From Actinomycetes bacterium (GTDB lineage Bacteria > Actinomycetota > Actinomycetes > S36-B12 > GCA-2699445): a stretch of DNA of 64,000 nt. The stretch is from the NCBI GenBank assembly GCA_022599915.1, contig JAHZLH010000001.1, positions 1 through 64,000 of the forward strand. The letters run 5' to 3'. The notes under the pieces are model-generated. The model saw nothing but the letters and a program-made list of their open reading frames with translations. It did not search any database and was not told where the DNA came from. Positions 57,509 to 64,000 of the stretch are shown piece by piece. The first letter of the stretch is position 1; each line of letters begins with the position of its first letter. A program made the translations under genes and the position numbers.

Positions 57509-58473
57509 CTGGTATCGACATCATCACCGGACCACCGCGACCCCAGGCGACACAGCGGGCCGTGGTGTGTATCGGCGTCTTTGATGGCGTTCACCGTGGT
57601 CACCGTTGGCTGATTGCCCAGGCCAGGGCGGCGGCAGACCGAGCAGGTTTGCCGCTGGTAGTGATGACGTTCGACCCACATCCTCGCTCGGTAGTAGCGT
57701 CCCAACAGGCTCCATGTGCGCTAGCCACTTTAGGTTTGCGCGTTCGGTTACTGGCAGCGGCTGGGGCAGACGCAGTGCGAGTCGTCAACTTCGACAAGGC
57801 GACCGCGGCGCTCTCGCCGCAAGACTTCGTTGAACAGTTCCTCGTGGCAGATCTTGCTGCTGCCCACGTTGTAGTGGGGGAGAACTGGCGGTTCGGACGA
57901 AAGGCGCAAGGGGACAGCGACCTGCTGCAAGAGTTAGGAAAAACCTACGACTTCTCGGTGGAGCCGATTGGGCTTCACACCAGTCGCGACGGCGAGGTGT
58001 GGTCCTCTAGCAGAATCAGAAACCTGTTGCGCAGCGGTGATGTCCAGTCAGCATCGGTAGGGCTGGGCCGGCTGCATCGGTGTGAGGGTCTGGTAGTTCC
58101 GGGTGACCAGCGGGGTCGGCTCTTGGGTTTTCCGACGGCTAACCTCGACGTACCGGCCGAGTACTGCCGACCCGGTAACGGTGTGTATGCCGGAAGTCTG
58201 GTCGTGGATCCGTATGGGGTAGAACCACAGAGTTACCTAGCCGCGATCTCGGTGGGAATCAACAGCACCTTCGGGGCCACCACGCCGCGGGTTGAGGCCC
58301 ATGCCATCGATCATGATGATCTGCAGTTATACGGCAAGTTCGTGGCAGTAGATTTTCAACAGCAACTACGACCCATGGTGGCCTTCGACTCAGCAGATCA
58401 GTTGGTCTCCGCGATCGCAGCTGATGTGGCTGCTGCCCGGGTTATTGCCGACGTGCCCACATCCGGCCAATGA
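57505..58473 (+). CDS. ribF: Bifunctional riboflavin kinase / FMN adenylyltransferase
   Basis: A 322-residue enzyme that makes FMN and then FAD. The N-terminal nucleotidyltransferase domain has IGVFDGVHRGHRWLI, FDPHPRSV and NWRFGRKAQGD, and SSSRIRNLLRSGDV closes it (about 172-185). The C-terminal kinase domain has GRLLGFPTANLDV and NGVYAGSLV. GGTGGAGGAG precedes the ATG. The 3' end overlaps the convergent channel gene by 32 bases. Confidence 0.95.
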   Translation: MTGIDIITGPPRPQATQRAVVCIGVFDGVHRGHRWLIAQARAAADRAGLPLVVMTFDPHPRSVVASQQAPCALATLGLRVRLLAAAGADAVRVVNFDKATAALSPQDFVEQFLVADLAAAHVVVGENWRFGRKAQGDSDLLQELGKTYDFSVEPIGLHTSRDGEVWSSSRIRNLLRSGDVQSASVGLGRLHRCEGLVVPGDQRGRLLGFPTANLDVPAEYCRPGNGVYAGSLVVDPYGVEPQSYLAAISVGINSTFGATTPRVEAHAIDHDDLQLYGKFVAVDFQQQLRPMVAFDSADQLVSAIAADVAAARVIADVPTSGQ

Positions 58474-59653
58474 CCGGCATCAGCAGAAATCCCAGGAAAC
58501 ACCATGGGCCGATGAAGAGGGAAGCCACACCCATGATGAGGAACAGCGCCGCGAAGATCAACGGGAACTTGCTCGGCGCACGCTGATCGTCCGAGTCGGT
58601 CCGCAACTCCGGATGTCGATGAGCATAGGCGTCGATAGCGAATGCAACCAGGTTGATCAGTGACATCGTTCCCAGGTAGAGCAGCGCACTACCTTCTGCT
58701 GGCTCGGATTCTCCCTGTAACCCGGCCGAGAAGGCCAAAAAGACCATCAGGATGAGCCAGATTAAGGACAACGTGATCAGTCTTGGCGAGTAGTCCTTCA
58801 GCGTCTCAAAGATCCGATGGTGCACAAACCAGAAGCGGGCCATCACGAAGAACGTCACCAAGAAAGCGCCGCCCTTCCACAATGCGTCTATGTCCAAATC
58901 GCTGATATCGCCACTGTCGGTGGCGTCGGAGACGACATCAATCAGCGGCAGAATCAACAAAGTGATGGCGATCGCAATGACAGCGTCTGAGAAATTGACG
59001 ATTCGATCGAAGCCGCGTTCGGTGTGTGGCGGTGCGGGCGGATTATGTTTCGCGGTAATCCCACTAATAACCGGAATCAGCAAAAAGCCGACATACACGT
59101 AGTCAGCGGTCAATTCGATCTGACTCAACAGCCCCATGGAGGCGAAGAGTCCCGGGAAAAGCCATAGCCACTGATTGACCTTTGCCTGGTCGGGATTTAT
59201 CAGTAACTGCGGCTGATCAGCTACGTAATTGGACATCAAAGCCGCCGCAACGGTGACCACAGTTAAGCCACCGAAATACATGAGTCCGATGAAGTTGCTC
59301 GCTGATGCTTCGTTCAGGAGACCGGAGGGAAAAGCGAGGAAGACGATGCCGGCTAGCCAAATGAACACCAGCACCATCAGTCGTGGGGTGTAGTCCTTGA
59401 CTCGTTCGAAAATCTGATGATGAGTCGACCAGAACTGGGTAATGAGCCAGAACGTTAGCGCGAACCACAGCACCTGCCACCAGGTCTCCGGCTGCAGCAG
59501 GATGTTTTCAGCATCCGGATCCCCGTTGTAATCGCTTACACGGCTGATTAACGGCAAGATCAGCAACGTAGCGGCAATGGCTGCCACCGCGTCAGTGAAG
59601 TTGACGAGACGGTCGAAGCCACGTTCAGTATGGACGGGATCAGCGCGATGCAT
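58442..59653 (-). CDS. TMEM175-family (DUF1211) putative ion channel, tandem-duplicated
   Basis: A 403-residue membrane protein made of two homologous halves. Each begins with a near-identical segment: HTERGFDRLVNFTDAV (residues 8-23) and HTERGFDRIVNFSDAV (residues 210-225), offset by 202 residues. These contain the RxxxFSD motif of the TMEM175 potassium-permeable channel family; the first copy has Thr for Ser. Each half has about six hydrophobic helices. Most bacterial members as known to me are single-repeat tetramers of about 200 residues, while animal TMEM175 has two repeats. It is transcribed opposite to the flanking ribF and rpsO. Ion selectivity is not predictable. Confidence 0.85.
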   Translation of the reverse strand: MHRADPVHTERGFDRLVNFTDAVAAIAATLLILPLISRVSDYNGDPDAENILLQPETWWQVLWFALTFWLITQFWSTHHQIFERVKDYTPRLMVLVFIWLAGIVFLAFPSGLLNEASASNFIGLMYFGGLTVVTVAAALMSNYVADQPQLLINPDQAKVNQWLWLFPGLFASMGLLSQIELTADYVYVGFLLIPVISGITAKHNPPAPPHTERGFDRIVNFSDAVIAIAITLLILPLIDVVSDATDSGDISDLDIDALWKGGAFLVTFFVMARFWFVHHRIFETLKDYSPRLITLSLIWLILMVFLAFSAGLQGESEPAEGSALLYLGTMSLINLVAFAIDAYAHRHPELRTDSDDQRAPSKFPLIFAALFLIMGVASLFIGPWCFLGFLLMPVIGRMWARRQ

Positions 59654-59747
59654 GGATATACTCTCCCGGATCGCTAGGGCGCCGTCAGCAGCACCCCCGG
59701 TGGCGTGTCGGAGTTTTGCTTCTGATGCGTTACCATCGTCTTGACGG

Positions 59748-59769
59748 TCTTGGGGCGGGCGCCCCGAGA
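59748..59769 (+). promoter_or_regulatory. Hairpin in the rpsO leader
   Basis: A nine-base-pair stem (59748-59756 with 59761-59769, one G-U pair) and GGGC loop lies 50 bases before the rpsO ATG. S15 represses its own mRNA through structured leaders in several bacteria; a similar role here is inference. Confidence 0.35.
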
Positions 59770-59819
59770 TTCGCGACTACCAACCGCAACTCGATTGCCA
59801 GATGCGCCCGGAGGTTCAC

Positions 59820-60089
59820 ATGCCGCTGTCTGCGGAAGTCAAGCAAGAGATCATGACCGAGTACGCCACCCATGAGGGGGATACCGGTAGTCCTGAGGTT
59901 CAGGTCGCGCTGCTTAGTCGGCGCATCAACGACCTCACTGGCCATCTCAAGGAGCACAAGCACGACCATCACAGTCGCCGTGGGCTGCTGTTGCTGGTTG
60001 GCCAACGCCGCCGCTTGCTGGACTACCTGGCAGACCGTGACATTACGCGCTACCGCTCACTGATCGAGCGACTGGGTATCCGCCGCTAA
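59820..60089 (+). CDS. rpsO: 30S ribosomal protein S15
   Basis: An 89-residue ribosomal protein. [39 protein letters not shown] and [14 protein letters not shown] are S15. The ATG at 59820 is preceded by GGAGG at five bases; an in-frame ATG 18 bases earlier lies upstream of that site and is not used. It is followed by pnp, the order found in most bacteria. Confidence 0.97.
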   Translation: MPLSAEVKQEIMTEYATHEGDTGSPEVQVALLSRRINDLTGHLKEHKHDHHSRRGLLLLVGQRRRLLDYLADRDITRYRSLIERLGIRR

Positions 60090-60255
60090 TCGGCGACTGG
60101 CTGCCCCACGACATACTCACAACTAAATAATCCAATCCCTATCCGGGGCCACGCACAAAGATGCCGGTCCTCGGTGGTGGACCCCGGGCCATGCCCGTGC
60201 TCCTCGATCGAAGGCCGACCACAGGGTGAGCCTCGGTCAAATCAGAGGAGGGCCC

Positions 60256-62460
60256 GTGGAGGGTACCCAAGTTCATTCTGCCGAAGCCGTGATTGATAAC
60301 GGCGAGTACGGCACCCGCACTATTACGTTCGAAACCGGTCGGCTTGCTCGGCAAGCTGGTGGTTCAGCGGTCGTTTCTCTCGACGGCGACACCATGTTGC
60401 TGTCGGCGACGTCCGCATCGAAGAAGCCCAAAGAGCATCTCGACTTCTTCCCGCTCACGGTCGACGTCGAAGAGCGGATGTACGCGGTCGGGCGGATCCC
60501 CGGCTCGTTCTTCCGGCGCGAAGGTCGTCCCAGTGAAGAAGCGATCCTGACTTGCCGGTTGATCGACCGGCCGTTGCGTCCCTCATTCGTCAAGGGTCTG
60601 CGAAACGAAGTACAGGTCGTGGTCACCGTCTTGTCGCTGTACCCCGGTCATCTCTACGACGTGGTGGCGATCAATGCCGCCTCGATGTCCACCATGCTGG
60701 CTGGACTTCCGTTCAGCGGTCCGATCGGCGGCGTGCGGGTGGCCCTGATCAACGGTCAATGGGTGGCGTTCCCGACTCACCAGCAGTTAGAGGAAGCCAC
60801 CTTCGACATGGTGGTCGCTGGTCGTGTAGTCGGTGACGACGTCGCGATCATGATGGTGGAGGCGGAATCCACCAACGCCACCATTGAGTTGGTGGAGCAA
60901 GGTCACACCGCGCCGACCGAAGAGATTGTCGCGGAGGGACTCGAGTCCTCCAAGCCATTCATTCGTGCGCTGTGCGATGCCCAGAGCGAGGTGGCAGCCA
61001 CAGCCGCTAAGGAGACTGCCGAGTATCCGGTGTTTCCCGATTACGAAGATGACGTCTTCACTGCGGTCGAAAGCGCTGCCCAGGAGCAGCTCGCTACCGC
61101 GCTGACCATCGCTGACAAGGTGGAGCGCAACGATGAGCTGGATCGGATCAGCGCAGACACGGTGGCATCACTCGCTGAGCAGTTCCCGGAGCGGGAAGGC
61201 GAAATCAAAGCCGCCTTGCGCTCACTCACCAAGCAGGTTGTTCGTCAGCGAGTATTGCGCGACAAGGTGCGCATCGATGGCCGCGGCTTGAGCGACATCC
61301 GGCCGCTGTCTGCTGAACTGGATATCGTGCCGCGGGCGCACGGCTCCGCACTGTTCGAGCGCGGTGAGACCCAGATCATGGGTGTGACCACGCTGAACAT
61401 GCTGCGCATGGAGCAGCAGCTGGACACGCTGCACCCGGAAACGCGCAAGCGGTACATGCACAACTACAACTTCCCGCCGTATTCCACCGGAGAGACCGGT
61501 CGGGTTGGTTCACCCAAGCGTCGTGAGATCGGCCATGGTGCGCTAGCCGAGCGTGCCCTGATGCCGGTGTTGCCAAGCCGGGAAGATTTCCCCTACGCCA
61601 TCCGGCAGGTATCGGAGGCGCTGAGTTCCAACGGTTCGACCTCGATGGGTTCGGTGTGTGCCTCAACGCTGTCACTCCTCAACGCGGGTGTGCCGCTGAA
61701 GGCTCCGGTGGCGGGTATCGCCATGGGTCTGATCTCCGACACTGTCGATGGTGAGACCGAATACGTCGCGCTTACCGACATTCTGGGTGCCGAGGACGCT
61801 TACGGCGACATGGACTTCAAGGTCGCCGGCACGCCGGAATTCGTGACCGCCTTGCAGCTCGATACCAAACTGGACGGTATCCCCGCCAGCATTTTGGCCG
61901 GTGCGCTGACCCAGGCCAAGGAGGCTCGGACCACGATCCTAGGCGTCATGACCGACGCCATTGAGGCTCCCGGAGAAATGTCAGAGCATGCGCCTCGGAT
62001 CATCGCGATCAACATCCCGGTCGACAAGATCGGTGAAGTGATTGGGCCGAAGGGCAAGATCATCAACCAGATCCAAGAGGACACTGGTGCTGAGCTCACC
62101 ATCGAAGATGACGGCACGATCTACATCGGGGCTGCTGATGGGTCGGCTGCTGAGGCCGCTCGCACTGCTGTCAACAACATCGCGAACCCGGCGATGCCGG
62201 AGGTCGGCGAACGCTACCTCGGCACCGTGGTGAAGAACATGAACTTCGGTTCCTTCATCTCCCTGATGCCCGGCAAAGATGGCCTACTGCACATCTCTGA
62301 GGTGCGGAAGTTGGTCGGCGGCAAGCGGATCGACTCCGTGGATGACGTGCTGTCGGTGGGCCAGAAGGTCCAGGTCGAGATCAAGGAAATCCAGGACCGC
62401 GGCAAGCTGTCGCTGGCCCCAGTGCTGGATGACGAGGAATCGGCCGAGACGGCGCAGTAA
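60256..62460 (+). CDS. pnp: Polynucleotide phosphorylase (GPSI/PNPase)
   Basis: A 734-residue 3'-5' phosphorolytic exoribonuclease. Two RNase PH domains (about 10-230 and 330-560, with [20 protein letters not shown] and [14 protein letters not shown]), a KH domain ([20 protein letters not shown], near 597) and an S1 domain ([18 protein letters not shown], near 657) are present. The GTG at 60256 follows AGAGGAGGG. A small hairpin CGGGC-CAT-GCCCG (60185-60197) lies in the 166-base gap after rpsO. It is followed by the M16 peptidase after one base. Confidence 0.96.
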   Translation: MEGTQVHSAEAVIDNGEYGTRTITFETGRLARQAGGSAVVSLDGDTMLLSATSASKKPKEHLDFFPLTVDVEERMYAVGRIPGSFFRREGRPSEEAILTCRLIDRPLRPSFVKGLRNEVQVVVTVLSLYPGHLYDVVAINAASMSTMLAGLPFSGPIGGVRVALINGQWVAFPTHQQLEEATFDMVVAGRVVGDDVAIMMVEAESTNATIELVEQGHTAPTEEIVAEGLESSKPFIRALCDAQSEVAATAAKETAEYPVFPDYEDDVFTAVESAAQEQLATALTIADKVERNDELDRISADTVASLAEQFPEREGEIKAALRSLTKQVVRQRVLRDKVRIDGRGLSDIRPLSAELDIVPRAHGSALFERGETQIMGVTTLNMLRMEQQLDTLHPETRKRYMHNYNFPPYSTGETGRVGSPKRREIGHGALAERALMPVLPSREDFPYAIRQVSEALSSNGSTSMGSVCASTLSLLNAGVPLKAPVAGIAMGLISDTVDGETEYVALTDILGAEDAYGDMDFKVAGTPEFVTALQLDTKLDGIPASILAGALTQAKEARTTILGVMTDAIEAPGEMSEHAPRIIAINIPVDKIGEVIGPKGKIINQIQEDTGAELTIEDDGTIYIGAADGSAAEAARTAVNNIANPAMPEVGERYLGTVVKNMNFGSFISLMPGKDGLLHISEVRKLVGGKRIDSVDDVLSVGQKVQVEIKEIQDRGKLSLAPVLDDEESAETAQ

Positions 62461-62461
62461 A

Positions 62462-63829
62462 GTGCCGTTCTTCCCGGCTGCCGAGCAGCCGCCCGGCAGC
62501 ACCAAGACCCTGTTGCGGGAGTCCGATGGGACGACCGTACGGCGGACGGTGCTGCCGAGCGGGCTGCGAGTGCTCTCCGAAGCAGTGCCCGGCGCGCGAT
62601 CCGTCACGTTGGGGGTCTGGGCCGGGGTCGGCTCGCGCGACGAGACCGATCACAGTCGTGGGGCGGCGCATTTCCTGGAACACCTGTTGTTCAAGGGCAC
62701 GGAACGTCGTTCCGCGCTGCAGATTGCTTCGGAAATCGATGCGGTCGGTGGGATGGCGAACGCGTTTACCTCCAAAGAGTTCACCTGCTTCTACGCCAAA
62801 ACGCTCGGCCGTGACCTGTCGGTTGCCGTCGACGTCATGCTGGACATGACCAGCCAGCCGACGCTTGCTGACGAGGACATCGATGCGGAGCGCACCGTTG
62901 TCGTCGAAGAGATCGGTATGCATGAGGATGATCCCGGTGATCGGGCAGGTGAGGCGCTCGAGCAACAGATCCTTGCGGGCAGTCCACTAGGTCGCCCGAT
63001 CCTAGGCACCCGCGAGTCAATTGCGAACATGCAGCCTGCGGCGATTCGATCCTTCTTCCGGCGGCATTATCGGCCTGATCGACTGGCCCTTACGGTGGCT
63101 GGTGATGTCGACCATCGACAACTGGTGTCGATGGTGCGTAGATCTACCCGAGAATTGGGTTGGCCAGAGGCACGGCCCCGGCCACTCCACCGCAACCAAT
63201 CCCTTCGCCGTCGCCGGCAGCGATCGGGGCAGTTGTCCTGGCAGAACTGGCCGGGCGAGCAGTGCACCGTGGCGATGGCCGTTCCGGGGCTTCCGCGGGC
63301 TCACCCTGACTGCGTGGCGTTGGATGTGCTCAACGAGATCATCGGCGGCGGCATGTCGTCCCGGTTGTTCCAAAGTGTGCGGGAGCGGCATGGATTGGCG
63401 TACGCGGTGCAATCTGGCCACAGCGCCTATACCGATGCCGGACTGTGGAGTGCGGCAGCGGGCTGCCAACCTGACCGCGCAGCTGATGTCGTGGAACTGA
63501 TCATGGCGGAAATTGGTGCAGTCCTTGCGGACGGCATCAGCCCCGAGGAATTAGAGCGTGCCCGCGGTCATCTAGCGGGAAGCTTGGTGTTGGCCGGTGA
63601 GGATACTTCCTCTCGAATGGCCACCCTAGGTCGGGCGGAAGTCGCCACCGGCGAACTACTCACGTTGACGCAAGCCCGCGACCGGATCGATTCGGTCACC
63701 TCGGCGGACCTGAATCGAGTCGCCCAGATGGTACTGGCTGCGCCCTTCACCACAACCGTTATTGGCGGCCCGAAACGTAAGCGTGATCGACAGCGGATCG
63801 AGAAGTTGAGTGCGGGAGGCAGCCGATGA
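62462..63829 (+). CDS. M16 family zinc peptidase
   Basis: A 455-residue insulinase/processing-peptidase family protein. The inverted zinc motif HxxEH is HFLEH in AAHFLEHLLFKGT (near residue 74), with the third ligand Glu further on in VVVEEIGMHEDDP. The second M16 domain contains GLAYAVQSGHSAYTDAG. GTG 62462 is chosen because it follows the pnp stop; the frame stays open further upstream inside pnp. The pnp-M16-dapB order is conserved in actinobacteria. It is a cytoplasmic peptidase without signal sequence; its substrate is unknown. Confidence 0.9.
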   Translation: MPFFPAAEQPPGSTKTLLRESDGTTVRRTVLPSGLRVLSEAVPGARSVTLGVWAGVGSRDETDHSRGAAHFLEHLLFKGTERRSALQIASEIDAVGGMANAFTSKEFTCFYAKTLGRDLSVAVDVMLDMTSQPTLADEDIDAERTVVVEEIGMHEDDPGDRAGEALEQQILAGSPLGRPILGTRESIANMQPAAIRSFFRRHYRPDRLALTVAGDVDHRQLVSMVRRSTRELGWPEARPRPLHRNQSLRRRRQRSGQLSWQNWPGEQCTVAMAVPGLPRAHPDCVALDVLNEIIGGGMSSRLFQSVRERHGLAYAVQSGHSAYTDAGLWSAAAGCQPDRAADVVELIMAEIGAVLADGISPEELERARGHLAGSLVLAGEDTSSRMATLGRAEVATGELLTLTQARDRIDSVTSADLNRVAQMVLAAPFTTTVIGGPKRKRDRQRIEKLSAGGSR

Positions 63830-64000
63830 GTGAAATTACTGTGGGCGTCCTAGGCGCGGCTGGTCGGATGGGCAGTGAAGTCTGCCGCGCGGTCAAGGCA
63901 GCGGACGGCCTGTCGCTGGCGGCAGCACTAGACGAAGGTGATGACCTTAGTTTGCTGGTCGAGCAGGATGTCCAAGTAGTGGTGGATTTCACCGTTCCCG
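63826..64000 (+). CDS. dapB: 4-hydroxy-tetrahydrodipicolinate reductase (3'-truncated by the window)
   Basis: The first 58 codons of DapB, an NAD(P)H reductase of lysine and diaminopimelate synthesis. VGVLGAAGRMGSEVCRAV (about 6-23) is the Rossmann signature and VVVDFTVP at the edge is the next conserved motif. It overlaps the M16 gene by ATGA, with GGGAGG upstream. The remainder lies beyond the window. Confidence 0.92.
   Translation, partial: MSEITVGVLGAAGRMGSEVCRAVKAADGLSLAAALDEGDDLSLLVEQDVQVVVDFTVP

Overview
The window is a gene-dense chromosomal segment of a high-GC (roughly 60%) Gram-positive actinobacterium of the class Actinomycetes. The evidence is gene order and gene content: an HU protein with a lysine/alanine tail beside the F420 gene cofC, SepIVA next to the DUF177-rpmF-rnc-mutM-smc-ftsY block, amtB-glnK-glnD, a WhiG-type sigma factor between xerC and the rpsB-tsf-pyrH-frr-cdsA operon, Rip1-type protease flanked by dxr and ispG, and DUF4439 beside rimP-nusA-infB. 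This order is shared with Streptomyces- and Mycobacterium-type genomes. The lineage cannot be fixed more closely from the sequence alone. GTG and a few TTG starts are common and neighbouring genes often overlap as ATGA.

Layout. 1-6.4 kb: HU tail, cofC, plsC, gpsA, a histidine phosphatase, ddl, a DUF3515 lipoprotein, thiL. 6.5-15 kb: rpmB, a FakA-like kinase, recG, rsmD, coaD, sepIVA, DUF177, rpmF, rnc, mutM and a small coiled-coil protein. 15-20 kb: smc and ftsY. 20-24 kb: amtB-glnK-glnD behind a putative GlnR operator and a structured leader. 24-30 kb: ffh, rpsP, khpA, rimM, trmD, rplS, lepB, rnhB, yraN. 30-34.5 kb: comM/yifB (frameshifted), a minimal dprA, xerC, whiG-type sigma. 34.5-47 kb: M23 protein, rpsB, tsf, pyrH, frr, cdsA, rlmN, dxr, rip1, ispG, GNAT, proS. 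47-51 kb is the only clearly accessory stretch: a Tat-lipobox amine oxidase, a 440-bp region with no gene, a decayed secreted FnIII protein, and two ferritin-like proteins. 51-60 kb: rimP, nusA, ylxR, infB, a ylxP pseudogene, rbfA, truB, ribF, and a convergent tandem TMEM175-like channel gene. 60-64 kb: rpsO, pnp, an M16 peptidase and the start of dapB.

Most genes serve translation (ribosomal proteins, tRNA/rRNA modification, initiation, elongation and recycling factors), protein targeting (FtsY, Ffh, LepB), chromosome maintenance (HU, Smc, RecG, XerC, MutM), nitrogen uptake and signalling, the MEP isoprenoid pathway and cell-envelope precursors.

No mobile element, CRISPR array, prophage, rRNA or tRNA gene was found. 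The most unusual items are: three broken genes (comM with a -1 shift at a slippery-type heptamer; ylxP with two stops and a frameshift inside a conserved operon; a secreted FnIII gene with three lesions), a TMEM175-family protein fused as two repeats, a possible GlnR operator followed by two strong hairpins, and repeat-built acidic or basic tails on HU, S16 and S2. I did not find a clear new multi-gene system.
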